Shown here in pieces: positions 9,537 to 19,069 of a stretch of 37,254 nucleotides of DNA. Each line of letters starts with the position of its first letter. Positions within the stretch are counted from its first letter, which is position 1. The notes under the pieces were generated by a model. That model was not told the origin of the DNA and ran no database searches. It saw only the letters and a list, made by a program, of their open reading frames with translations. The stretch is from an uncultured Clostridia bacterium (GTDB lineage Bacteria > Bacillota > Clostridia > TANB77 > CAG-508): positions 1 through 37,254 of the forward strand of contig CANRBI010000007.1 in the NCBI GenBank assembly GCA_947628775.1, given 5' to 3'. The translations under genes were made by a program, and so were the position numbers.

Positions 9537-10994
9537 ATGTTAAAAACAACACAATCCAAAGTTATATTATTAATATGTATAACAGAATTAATACTTATAC
9601 TAGGAATAGGAATCCTATTCATAAACACAATAAATGGAATAAACCAAAATAGTGAAATACAAACAATAGAACAAGTACATCAAACACTATCAATTACAAA
9701 CAAAACAATGACAACATATGTAGCAGTTGCTGCAACAACTGCTATTTTAATAGCGATAATAATATCAAGATTCCTATCAAAATACGTAATGTACCCAATA
9801 AACAAACTACTAGAAAGTGCAGAAGAAATAACAACCGAAGGAAAAAAACAAGAACACAAAAAATCAAATAAAAAAATAAACAAAAACCTAGAAAAAGTAA
9901 TAGACACAATGACAATAGAATTAAAGGACAAGCTAAGTGAAGTATCAACACAAAAAAATCAAATAGAAACAATACTACTACACATGACAGACGGAATAAT
10001 AGCATTTAACAGAGCAGGAGAAATAATACTAATAAACCCAGCAGCAAAAAAATTCTTAAGTATAAGACCAGAAGACAACACATTTGAAGACATATTCAAA
10101 AAATTCAATCTAAATATAAACATGGAAAAAATAATATACCTAGAAAACTGGACATCAACCGAACAACGAATACAAGTAGAAGAAAGATATATAAATGTAT
10201 ACTTTGCACCATTCAAAGACGAAAAAGACAGACCAGATGGAGTAATAGCAGTAATACAAGACATAACAGAACACGTAAAACTAGACAACATGCAAAAAGA
10301 ATTTGTAGCAGATGTATCACATGAACTAAAAACACCAATAACATCAATAATGGGATATGCTGATACACTACTTGAAGGAGGATATGACGAAGAAACAAAA
10401 ATAAAATTCCTAAATGTAATAGCATCAGAATCAAGAAGAATGGCAAGGCTAGTAACAGATTTACTAACACTATCAAGATATGATAGCAACAAAAAGAAGA
10501 CAAAAAAAGAAGAATTTGACTTAGGAGAACTAGTAAAAAAATCACAAGAAAAACTAGCAATAGAAATAAAGAAAAAAAATCATGATGTAAAATGTTTTGT
10601 AACAGCAGATGTACCCCCAGTATATGCAGACAAAGATGATATACAAAGAGTAGTATTAAACATACTAACAAACAGTATAAAATACACAAAAGACAATGGA
10701 AAAATCAAAATATATGTTGGATTTGTATACACAGATGCATACATCAAAATCATAGATAACGGAATAGGAATACCAGAAGAAGACCTAACAAGAATATTTG
10801 AAAGATTTTACAGAGTAGACAAAGCACGTACAAGAGAACTAGGAGGAACAGGGCTAGGTCTATCAATAGCAAAAGAAATACTAGACAAAAATGGAGGAAG
10901 TATAGACATAAAAAGTGAAGTAGGAAAAGGAACAGAAGTAGTAATAAGAATTCCTACAAAAGAAATGAAAAATAACATTGATAAAATAAACTAA
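9537..10994 (+). CDS. Membrane sensor histidine kinase (HAMP/PAS/HisKA/HATPase, PhoR/WalK-like)
   Basis: 'DVSHELKTPITSIMGYADTLLEGG', 'NILTNSIKYT', 'DNGIGIPEEDLTRIFERFYRVDKARTRELGGTGLGLSI'. Confidence 0.93.
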   Translation: MLKTTQSKVILLICITELILILGIGILFINTINGINQNSEIQTIEQVHQTLSITNKTMTTYVAVAATTAILIAIIISRFLSKYVMYPINKLLESAEEITTEGKKQEHKKSNKKINKNLEKVIDTMTIELKDKLSEVSTQKNQIETILLHMTDGIIAFNRAGEIILINPAAKKFLSIRPEDNTFEDIFKKFNLNINMEKIIYLENWTSTEQRIQVEERYINVYFAPFKDEKDRPDGVIAVIQDITEHVKLDNMQKEFVADVSHELKTPITSIMGYADTLLEGGYDEETKIKFLNVIASESRRMARLVTDLLTLSRYDSNKKKTKKEEFDLGELVKKSQEKLAIEIKKKNHDVKCFVTADVPPVYADKDDIQRVVLNILTNSIKYTKDNGKIKIYVGFVYTDAYIKIIDNGIGIPEEDLTRIFERFYRVDKARTRELGGTGLGLSIAKEILDKNGGSIDIKSEVGKGTEVVIRIPTKEMKNNIDKIN

Positions 10995-11042
10995 TTGATG
11001 TATAATAAAAAAGTAAAAAACACAAAGGAGAGGAAGCAAAAA

Positions 11043-11675
11043 ATGAAACCACAAGTAAAAGAAGTATTAGAATGGGTATATTGCATAATAATAGCAGTAA
11101 TACTAGCACTAATATTCCGTTATTATATAGGAACACCAACAATAGTAAAACAAATATCAATGAATCCAACACTAGAACAAAACCAAAGACTATGGTTAAA
11201 CAGATGGGGAAGAACAACAAAAACATTACCCCAAAGAGGAGATATAATAACATTTGAAGCACCAGCTCAAATATACACAGGAAAATTAAAAACCACAGAT
11301 GTAACAGCAAAATTCAAAGAAAAACCAAAAAACATATTTTCAAGTTTCATGTACTATGTTGTAGAAGTAGGAAAAGATAGCTATATAAAAAGGGTAATAG
11401 GACTACCAGGAGAACATGTAAAAATAGAAAATGGAAAAGTATATATAAATGACAAAGAACTAGAAGAACCATATTTACCAGACGGACTAGCCACATCAGC
11501 AAAAGTAGAAGGGCTAGATGATTTTACAGTACCAGAAAACACAGTATTTGCAATGGGAGACAACAGAGAACACAGCACAGACTGTAGAGAATTTGGATGC
11601 ATACCACTTGAAAAAATAGAAAGTAAAGTAGCAATAAGAATATGGCCATTAAATCTATGGGGAAAAGTAGAATAA
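11043..11675 (+). CDS. lepB: Signal peptidase I
   Basis: N-terminal TM, 'ISMNPTL', 'SYIKRVIGLPGEHV', 'AMGDNREHSTDCREFG'. Confidence 0.92.
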   Translation: MKPQVKEVLEWVYCIIIAVILALIFRYYIGTPTIVKQISMNPTLEQNQRLWLNRWGRTTKTLPQRGDIITFEAPAQIYTGKLKTTDVTAKFKEKPKNIFSSFMYYVVEVGKDSYIKRVIGLPGEHVKIENGKVYINDKELEEPYLPDGLATSAKVEGLDDFTVPENTVFAMGDNREHSTDCREFGCIPLEKIESKVAIRIWPLNLWGKVE

Positions 11676-11687
11676 TAGGAGAGAAGG

Positions 11688-12578
11688 ATGTTTGAACAAA
11701 TTATAGGAAATGAACCAATAATACAAACACTAAAAAATACAATAAAAACAAAAAACATATCACACAGTTATTTATTCGTAGGAACAGAAGGAATAGGCAA
11801 AAAACAAATAGCACAAGAATTCAGCAAAGCATTACTATGTTTAGAAGAACCAAAATACTGTAACAAATGCAAATCCTGTATAGAATTCAACACAAAAAAC
11901 AACCCAGATTTCAACATAATGGAACCAGAAGGAAACAGCCTAAAAATAGAACAAATAAGAGAATTTCAAAAAAAAGTCGCAGAAAAACCAATAATATCAA
12001 ACAGAAAAATATATATAATAAATGACAGTGACAAAATGACAAAAGAAGCACAAAACTGCTTACTAAAAACACTAGAAGAACCACCAGAATACATAACAAT
12101 AATACTAATAGGATCAAATGAAAACGAATTTTTAAGCACAATAAAATCAAGATGCACAATAATACGATTTCAAAACATACCAGACGACAAAATTGAAAAA
12201 TATCTAAAAGAAAAAGAAAATATAACAATAAAAAACCCATTAATATTAAAAGCATATGGAGGCAGTATAGGAAAAGCACTAAAACTACAAAACAAACAAG
12301 AACAATATCAGCAAATACAAGAAATACTACAAAACCTAAAAGAAACAGACATAATAGAACTAATAGAAAAATCCAAAATAATATATGAAGAAAAAGAAGA
12401 AATAGAAAACATACTACAATATATAAACACAATACTATTAGAACTATCAAAACAAAACTACAAATACACAAATTGCATACAAATTGTGGAAAATACAAAA
12501 AAAAGATTGCAATCAAACGCAAATTATGATATGAGTATAGATAACATGTTATTACAAATGAAAGAGCAAATAAATTAA
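11688..12578 (+). CDS. holB: DNA polymerase III delta-prime subunit / AAA clamp-loader
   Basis: 'HSYLFVGTEGIGKKQIAQEFSKALLC', 'CNKCKSC', 'KTLEEPPEYITIILI', 'STIKSRC'. Confidence 0.9.
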   Translation: MFEQIIGNEPIIQTLKNTIKTKNISHSYLFVGTEGIGKKQIAQEFSKALLCLEEPKYCNKCKSCIEFNTKNNPDFNIMEPEGNSLKIEQIREFQKKVAEKPIISNRKIYIINDSDKMTKEAQNCLLKTLEEPPEYITIILIGSNENEFLSTIKSRCTIIRFQNIPDDKIEKYLKEKENITIKNPLILKAYGGSIGKALKLQNKQEQYQQIQEILQNLKETDIIELIEKSKIIYEEKEEIENILQYINTILLELSKQNYKYTNCIQIVENTKKRLQSNANYDMSIDNMLLQMKEQIN

Positions 12579-12604
12579 AACAAAAATAGAAAGCAGGTAA
12601 TAAT

Positions 12605-13519
12605 TTGAAAAATATAATAGGAGTAAGATTTAAAAAGCTAGGAAAAATATATTTCTTCAATCCAAAAACAATAAAAGTAAAAAAAGGAGACAAAGTAATA
12701 GTAGAAACAGCACAAGGACAAGAATATGGAGAAGTAGTAATACCAAACAGATATATAGACGACGACAAAATAATAGAACCACTAAAAAAAGTATTAAGAA
12801 TAGCAAACTACAAAGACCACAAACACCATGAAGAATGTAAAAAACTAGAACAAGAAGCATATCAAACATGTCAAAAAAAGATAAAAGAACACAACCTAGA
12901 AATGAACCTAACAGATGTAGAATGTAAATTTGACAACAGTAAAATCCTATTTTTCTTCACAGCAGATGGAAGGATAGACTTCAGAGAACTAGTAAAAGAC
13001 CTAGCAGCAATATACAAAACAAGAATAGAACTAAGACAAATAGGAGTAAGAGATGAAGTAAAAAGAATAGGCGGAAACGGAGTATGTGGCAGAGAACTAT
13101 GCTGTTGCACATTCTTAAGTGACTTTGAAGCAGTATCAATAAAAATGGCAAAAGAACAAAATGTATCACTAAACCCATCAAAAATATCAGGAAACTGTGG
13201 CAGACTAATGTGTTGCCTAAAATATGAAGACGAAGTATACACAGAAAAACTAAAAAAACTACCAAATATAGGAGCAATAGTCCAAACAGAAGAAGGACAA
13301 GGAGAAGTAGATGGAATAGAAACACTAAAAGAAAGAGTAAAAGTAAAAATAAAAACAGAAGATGGATACAACTACAAAAAATATGATGTAAAAGACATAA
13401 AAATAATAAAAGATGCAATAAAAGAAACACTAGACCAAGAAGAACTAGAACACAAAAAAGAACTAGAAGAATTAGAAAAACTAGAAGAACAAGACATTAA
13501 CCAAGAACAAAACAATTAA
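12605..13519 (+). CDS. ricT: PSP1 domain protein (YaaT/RicT-like; TTG start)
   Basis: 'YFFTADGRIDFRELVKDLA', 'RIGGNGVCGRELCCCTFL', 'SGNCGRLMCCLKYE'; location after holB. Confidence 0.92.
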   Translation: MKNIIGVRFKKLGKIYFFNPKTIKVKKGDKVIVETAQGQEYGEVVIPNRYIDDDKIIEPLKKVLRIANYKDHKHHEECKKLEQEAYQTCQKKIKEHNLEMNLTDVECKFDNSKILFFFTADGRIDFRELVKDLAAIYKTRIELRQIGVRDEVKRIGGNGVCGRELCCCTFLSDFEAVSIKMAKEQNVSLNPSKISGNCGRLMCCLKYEDEVYTEKLKKLPNIGAIVQTEEGQGEVDGIETLKERVKVKIKTEDGYNYKKYDVKDIKIIKDAIKETLDQEELEHKKELEELEKLEEQDINQEQNN

Positions 13520-13575
13520 ACAAGTTATTAAAATAATAAAAATACACCAACAAACAACTAAAGGAGGTGAACAAA

Positions 13576-13746
13576 ATGGCATATAAAATAACAGACAAAT
13601 GTATATCATGCGGAGCATGTGCTAACGAATGTCCAGTACAATGCATATCACAAGGAGAAGAAAGATTTGAAATAGACCAATCAGCATGCATAGCATGCGG
13701 AACATGTGCAGGAGTTTGCCCAGTAAGTGCACCAGAAGAAGAATAA
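13576..13746 (+). CDS. 2[4Fe-4S] ferredoxin (56 aa)
   Basis: MAYKITDKCISCGACANECPVQCISQGEERFEIDQSACIACGTCAGVCPVSAPEEE*; strong RBS aaaggaggtg; not in supplied ORF track. Confidence 0.95.
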   Translation: MAYKITDKCISCGACANECPVQCISQGEERFEIDQSACIACGTCAGVCPVSAPEEE

Positions 13747-13800
13747 AATACATAAAAATTTATAAAACAATCATATGAATTAAATCAATTTAAAAATACA

Positions 13801-13838
13801 AAAACAGGTTATTACAAAGTATGCAATAAACCTGTTTT
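13801..13838. terminator. Bidirectional terminator-like hairpin
   Basis: aaaacaggttatt ... aataaacctgtttt inverted repeat between convergent genes. Confidence 0.7.
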
Positions 13839-14202
13839 ATTTATTTTCAAGAGTATATTTTATTGACATATTTATTAATTTATAAATAGAAATATCATAA
13901 TTTTTTTTATAAGTCTCTAACTTATTCCACATTGACTCTCTTAACCTAATACTTCTTGAAATAGAAATTTCATTTTCTGGTTTTTTATAATATATAACAG
14001 TATCATTTTCAATTTTAAAATTTTCTACACAAGCATCAATTAATTTATTTATAGAAGCATCTAATTCATTTTCTGATAAAGCTTTTAGCTTTGCATATAA
14101 ACTTTCTTCAATTTCAATATTTTTATTCAACCATTTTTCCTTAGAATAAAATCTATAAAAACCTTTTTGCATAAATATCACATCCTTTATATTATTATTC
14201 AA
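13837..14202 (-). CDS. Small protein with two tandem ribbon-helix-helix-like units; possible DNA-binding regulator
   Basis: Two units of predicted beta-helix-helix pattern: NIEIEESLYAKLKALSENELDASINKLIDACVENF and SISRSIRLRESMWNKLETYKKNYDISIYKLINMSIKYTL. Confidence 0.5.
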   Translation of the reverse strand: MNNNIKDVIFMQKGFYRFYSKEKWLNKNIEIEESLYAKLKALSENELDASINKLIDACVENFKIENDTVIYYKKPENEISISRSIRLRESMWNKLETYKKNYDISIYKLINMSIKYTLENK

Positions 14203-14280
14203 ATAATTATATAAAATATGTATAAAATTTTTAACTGTTTACTTTTTATAATTTACCTACCATATTTAGTAGTTTTTTGT

Positions 14281-14300
14281 AAAAAAGTATTTACTTTTTT
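14281..14300. promoter_or_regulatory. Candidate operator palindrome between divergent genes
   Basis: Perfect inverted repeat AAAAAAGTA-TT-TACTTTTTT; related half site ttactttt near 14240. Confidence 0.35.
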
Positions 14301-14467
14301 CGACAATAATGATATAGTAATATCAAAGTAAAATACTTAAGAAAAATAAAGGAGGTTTTATTATGGAATTTATCAAAAACATTATTATTAACTACAAAAA
14401 AAGCATAAGTTATTTCTGAAGTAATAAAAGATTTAACAACCAACACAACAAGCTAATACACAATTAC

Positions 14468-14510
14468 AAGTGAAATAAAACAATCAGTTTAATTACTTAT
14501 TATTTCACTT
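14468..14510 (+). promoter_or_regulatory. Stem-loop in leader of surface-protein gene
   Basis: 11-bp perfect inverted repeat aagtgaaataa / ttatttcactt, 21-nt loop. Confidence 0.5.
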
Positions 14511-14569
14511 ACAAAAACAAGATAAAACATTTGACCAAAAAACTTATGAAAAGATAGGAGAGGGGAATT

Positions 14570-15844
14570 ATGAAAAAAACAAAAAGTTTAATGATTGCTT
14601 TAATCATAGGATTTATACTATTTATATTACCAAACATATCACAAGCAGCAGTAAATGTCACAAAAAATGTTTATTCAAATAACGGAAGTGCAAAATATCA
14701 ATTTACAGGAGTAGAATTAAATACTTCTCACGACTATGAATTTGGACTAACAAAAACAGAATCAGAAGAAGTTAAAAACTGGCATTTAATTACAGAAAAA
14801 GATGCAACATCAGCAACTGTTGATCTTACAGCCGGAACTACAGAATTTACGGATGTTATTAGAGCCGTTTCTACAGGTTATATTACAATTAGAGATAAAA
14901 ATGAACCAACAACAATAGTTGTAAATCATCATGCCATAGACTTATCAATCCCATACTTAAATATAACTAACTATAGTGTGATAAATAATGGAAAAGAGTT
15001 TGGAAGTAGTGAAAGTAATGGTATTCAAATTAACTTTTGGAATGCTATTTATAGTCAAGCATATTATCAATATGAAAAGATAACTGATCAAAATGTTATA
15101 AATAAATATAAAGAAATAAAATCTAGAAATGGTAATTACAATGAATTACAATCATTATTAAAAACTCAAGCACCAACCTCGAATTGGAATTCTTGGCATT
15201 ATTGGAATGGATATGGATTCAACGAGCCAGGTTTCGGATATCCACAAAGTCCAATAAGTGTACCTGATACAGGTCTATACTACATGTGGATATACTTAGC
15301 AGGTAACAATATAAGAAATCTATATGGTTATATTTTAGTAGACAACTTACAACCAGAAATCGCACTAGACAGTATTTCACTACCAAAAACACAAAATGTA
15401 GAATTAGGAAAAACTCTAACATTAACACCTACATTTAGTCCATCAACTACAACAAATAAAATTGTAACATGGAGTTCAAGTGATGAATCTGTTGCAACTG
15501 TTGACAATGCAGGAAAAATCACACCTAAAAAACTAGGTTCTACAATCATTACAGTAACATCACAAGATGGAACTAAAAAAGCAACATGTACAGTAACAGT
15601 AGTTGCAGCATCAAGTAGTGGAAACAATAATTCAGGTAACGGAAGCAGCGGAGGAAGCAACGGAAGTGGTAGCAGTAATTCAGGTAGCACAACAGGTAGT
15701 ACAAACGGAAAAAAAGATCCAACAACAGCTACAGGTTCATTACCATACACAGGTGTTAGTATAGGAATTATAACAATGATTATTTTAGTAACATCAGGTG
15801 GAATTTATACATATTTGAGATATAAACGACTAAGAGGAATATAA
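14570..15844 (+). CDS. LPxTG-type surface protein with Big_2-like domain
   Basis: Signal peptide; 'LTLTPTFSPSTTTNKIVTWSSSDESVATVDNAGKITPKKLGSTIITVTSQDG'; Gly/Ser linker; LPYTG + TM + RYKRLRG. Confidence 0.9.
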   Translation: MKKTKSLMIALIIGFILFILPNISQAAVNVTKNVYSNNGSAKYQFTGVELNTSHDYEFGLTKTESEEVKNWHLITEKDATSATVDLTAGTTEFTDVIRAVSTGYITIRDKNEPTTIVVNHHAIDLSIPYLNITNYSVINNGKEFGSSESNGIQINFWNAIYSQAYYQYEKITDQNVINKYKEIKSRNGNYNELQSLLKTQAPTSNWNSWHYWNGYGFNEPGFGYPQSPISVPDTGLYYMWIYLAGNNIRNLYGYILVDNLQPEIALDSISLPKTQNVELGKTLTLTPTFSPSTTTNKIVTWSSSDESVATVDNAGKITPKKLGSTIITVTSQDGTKKATCTVTVVAASSSGNNNSGNGSSGGSNGSGSSNSGSTTGSTNGKKDPTTATGSLPYTGVSIGIITMIILVTSGGIYTYLRYKRLRGI

Positions 15845-15878
15845 ACCATTACTTTATATTTTATAAAGGAGATCAAAC

Positions 15879-16541
15879 ATGAAAAAAATAAATAAAAACA
15901 AAATTCTACCAATTTCATTACTAGTTATTTTCTTTATTATAACTATAATTGCTATTTCATCTATCAAAGTATACTCTGTTTATAAAAATAGTAAAGACAC
16001 AAACGAAACCAATAATTCAGTTAAAACCGAAAATATAGAAAACGAAGAGAAACAAGAACAGGAAGAACAAAAGCTGGAAGAACAGGAAGAACAAGAACCT
16101 ACAAAAGTATATACATTCACAGCTGATAATGGACAAACTTATGATATGATAGGAACATTAAAAATACCAAGCTTAAATATAGAATATCCAATATTAGCAA
16201 ATTATACTGAAGATTTATTAAAAGTTTCTGTAACAAAATATTGGGGAGGAAATCCAAATAAAGTAGGTAATTTATGTATTTTAGGACACAATTATAAAAA
16301 CTCAAAATTTTTTAGTAAATTACCAAATATTCAAAAAGATGCAATAGTAGAAATAACAGATTTAGATGGAAAAACATTAGAATATAAAGTATATGAAACA
16401 TCAATAATAGACCCAGATGACATGTCATGTACAAGCCAATTAACAAATGGACATACAGAAGTTACTTTAATAACATGTTATTACGAAAACCCAACAGGAA
16501 AAGCAACTAAAAGATTTGTTGCAAAAGCAAGAGCAAATTAA
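15879..16541 (+). CDS. Sortase (class D-like), partner of upstream LPYTG protein
   Basis: 'IGTLKIPSLNIEYPIL', 'LCILGHNYKNSKFFSKL', 'TLITCYYENPTGKATKRFVAKAR'. Confidence 0.88.
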   Translation: MKKINKNKILPISLLVIFFIITIIAISSIKVYSVYKNSKDTNETNNSVKTENIENEEKQEQEEQKLEEQEEQEPTKVYTFTADNGQTYDMIGTLKIPSLNIEYPILANYTEDLLKVSVTKYWGGNPNKVGNLCILGHNYKNSKFFSKLPNIQKDAIVEITDLDGKTLEYKVYETSIIDPDDMSCTSQLTNGHTEVTLITCYYENPTGKATKRFVAKARAN

Positions 16542-16551
16542 ACATAAAATT

Positions 16552-16590
16552 AAAAGAGTCATTACCCATACATTAGGTAATGACTCTTTT
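16552..16590. terminator. Bidirectional terminator between convergent genes
   Basis: aaaagagtcattacc / ggtaatgactctttt perfect stem. Confidence 0.85.
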
Positions 16591-16601
16591 AAAATATATA
16601 T

Positions 16602-17555
16602 TTACTTAGAATTAGTCATTTCCTCCAAATCTAAAAGCTCTTGCCACCTTGAATCAACCTCTTTTTGGAATTCCTCAATCATCCACTCATTACCCTCTTT
16701 AAACATATGCTTAAAACGTTTTTGAGGTCTTAAAAACTCTTCAATAGGAAGTTTTTTAGCAGGTTTATAAGTAATATGATAAACCCCATGATCAACTTCA
16801 TATAAAGGCCAATAACAAGTTTCAATAGCCAACTTATTAATAAGCATCAAATCATCAGTAGCATAACCCCAACCTCTAGGGCAAGGAGAAAGAACATTTA
16901 AAAATGTAGGACCTTCAGTATAAATAGCCTTTTCAGCCTTCTCATACAAATCCTTAAAATTCATAAAACCAGCAGACTGAGCAACATAAGGTAAATGATG
17001 AGCAGCCATAACCTTAGCCAAATCCTTTCTAGATTGCATTTTACCAGGAATAACCTTTCCAGCAGGGGAAGTAGTAGTATCTGCAAACTTAGGAGTAGCA
17101 GAAGAACGTTGAATACCAGTATTCATATAAGCACCATTATCATAGCAAACATAAGTCAAATCATGACCTCTTTCCATAGCACCAGACAATGATTGTAAAC
17201 CAATATCATAAGTTCCACCATCACCACCAAAAGCTATAAACTTAGTATTCTTATCTTCAGGCAACTTACCTTGTTTTTTCATAGAATGATAAGCAGCCTC
17301 AACACCTGACAAAGTTGCACCAGCACACTCAAAAGCTGTATGAATAAAAGAATCAGTCCAAGCAGTATAAGGATAAATAAAAGTAGAAACCTCCATACAA
17401 CCAGTAGCATTAGCAACAACAGCATGATCATCCTCATTCAAAGCTCTCAAAATATGTCTTGCAACAGGAGGAGCACCACAACCAGCACACATCCTATGAC
17501 CCTCTGTAAATCTAGCAGGTTTTCTTCCAACAACTTCTTTCACATTATAAGCCAT
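16602..17555 (-). CDS. porB: Pyruvate:ferredoxin oxidoreductase beta subunit
   Basis: 'HRMCAGCGAPPVARHIL', 'NATGCMEVST', 'GGDGGTYDIGLQSLSGAMERGHDLTYVCYDNGAYMNTG', 'SPCPRGWGY'. Confidence 0.95.
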   Translation of the reverse strand: MAYNVKEVVGRKPARFTEGHRMCAGCGAPPVARHILRALNEDDHAVVANATGCMEVSTFIYPYTAWTDSFIHTAFECAGATLSGVEAAYHSMKKQGKLPEDKNTKFIAFGGDGGTYDIGLQSLSGAMERGHDLTYVCYDNGAYMNTGIQRSSATPKFADTTTSPAGKVIPGKMQSRKDLAKVMAAHHLPYVAQSAGFMNFKDLYEKAEKAIYTEGPTFLNVLSPCPRGWGYATDDLMLINKLAIETCYWPLYEVDHGVYHITYKPAKKLPIEEFLRPQKRFKHMFKEGNEWMIEEFQKEVDSRWQELLDLEEMTNSK

Positions 17556-17556
17556 A

Positions 17557-18747
17557 TTACATATCCCCCTTTCTTAAACCTAAATAACGATAAGGATTAT
17601 CAACCTTTCCAGATTGAGCAATCTCACTCAAATCATTATAAACAGATTCGATATCATTACAAGTAGTATCTCTACCACCAATACCATAAACATAATTAAC
17701 AATAGGAACTTGTTTACCAGCAACATACATACTAGAAACAACATCTTCAAACAAAGCTCCTCCCATTCCATTTAAAGAATCTGCTCTATCTAAAACAGCA
17801 ACAGCCTTTAAATTAGATAAAGCCTCTGCAACCTCCTCAGCAGGGAAAGGTCTATAAACTCTAATTTTTAACAAACCAGCCTTAATACCTTTAGCCCTTA
17901 AATCATTAACAACAGCCTTAGCAGTTCCAGCAGTAGAATTCATACAAACAATTGCAAAATCACAATCATCAAGCATATATTCTTCAAATAAACCATAATG
18001 TCTACCAGTCCATGACTCAAAATCCTTAGAAACTTGAAGAATAACATCTTTAGCAGCCTTCATAGCATTAGCCTGTTGAGCCTTATGCTCAAACAAATAA
18101 GCCTGTAAATCCAAAGGACCAATAGCCATAGGTTCTTTATCATTTAATAAATAATGATTAGGATGATATTCTCCAACAAATTTCTTAACCTTATCATCTT
18201 CTTCAAGCTCAATATTTTCAATAGAATGAGAAGTAATAAACCCATCTTGACAAACCATCAAAGGTAATAAAACATTCTCATTTTCAGCAATACGATGAGC
18301 CATTAACAAATTATCATAAGCCTCCTGATTATTCTCAGAAAAAAGCATAATCCACCCACTATCACGAACACCCATAGCATCTGAATGATCACAATGAATA
18401 TTTAATGGACCAGAAACAGCCCTATTAACTAAAGATAAAACAATAGGCAATCTCAAACTAGAAGCAATATAAATCATCTCCCACATCAAAGAAAGCCCAT
18501 TAGCAGAAGTAGCAGTCATAGCTCTTGCACCAGCAGCCTCTGCACCAATACAAGCACTCATAGCACTATGCTCACTCTCAACTGCAACAAACTCAGTATC
18601 AACATTACCATTAGCAACAAAAGTTGAAAAATACTGAGGAATTTCAGTAGAAGGAGTAATAGGGAAAGCCGCAACAACATCAGGATTAATTTGTTTCATA
18701 GCAGTAGCAGCAGCCTCATTACCACTTAATCTCTCACGAATACTCAT
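17557..18747 (-). CDS. porA: Pyruvate:ferredoxin oxidoreductase alpha subunit
   Basis: 'SGNEAAATAMKQINPDVVAAFPITPSTEIPQY', 'ATSANGLSLMWEM', 'NRAVSGPLNIHCDHSDAMG'. Confidence 0.95.
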   Translation of the reverse strand: MSIRERLSGNEAAATAMKQINPDVVAAFPITPSTEIPQYFSTFVANGNVDTEFVAVESEHSAMSACIGAEAAGARAMTATSANGLSLMWEMIYIASSLRLPIVLSLVNRAVSGPLNIHCDHSDAMGVRDSGWIMLFSENNQEAYDNLLMAHRIAENENVLLPLMVCQDGFITSHSIENIELEEDDKVKKFVGEYHPNHYLLNDKEPMAIGPLDLQAYLFEHKAQQANAMKAAKDVILQVSKDFESWTGRHYGLFEEYMLDDCDFAIVCMNSTAGTAKAVVNDLRAKGIKAGLLKIRVYRPFPAEEVAEALSNLKAVAVLDRADSLNGMGGALFEDVVSSMYVAGKQVPIVNYVYGIGGRDTTCNDIESVYNDLSEIAQSGKVDNPYRYLGLRKGDM

Positions 18748-18750
18748 AAA

Positions 18751-19050
18751 CTAAACACCTTCTTCCTTCATAGTAATAGCAGAAAATGGGCAAACCTTTG
18801 CACAAACTCCGCAACCTTTACAATAATCATAATTAAAATCAGTTCTTTGTAAATCATCTTTACTAACTGGAATAGCGTTTTCAGGGCAAACAGGGAAGCA
18901 AAGACCACACTGTCTGCAATTTTCTCTAATAAAAACAGGTTTTACACTACGCCAATCACCAGTCTTAAAATTTCTAGCATTACCAGCCTCATAAATATTT
19001 CCACCAATAGTCATCTCATCAATAGGTGTATTATTATTTATTTCAGACAT
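18751..19050 (-). CDS. porD: Pyruvate:ferredoxin oxidoreductase delta (ferredoxin) subunit
   Basis: Two 4Fe-4S motifs CRQCGLCFPVCPENAI and CKGCGVCAKVCPFSAI; start taken at MSEINNN with upstream aaaggag. Confidence 0.92.
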   Translation of the reverse strand: MSEINNNTPIDEMTIGGNIYEAGNARNFKTGDWRSVKPVFIRENCRQCGLCFPVCPENAIPVSKDDLQRTDFNYDYCKGCGVCAKVCPFSAITMKEEGV

Positions 19051-19069
19051 ATAAAAAACTCCTTTCAAA

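Noticed and set aside
11911-12768. 285-aa minus-strand ORF over holB/ricT
   Set aside because: Antisense artefact of biased plus-strand codon usage; no domain features
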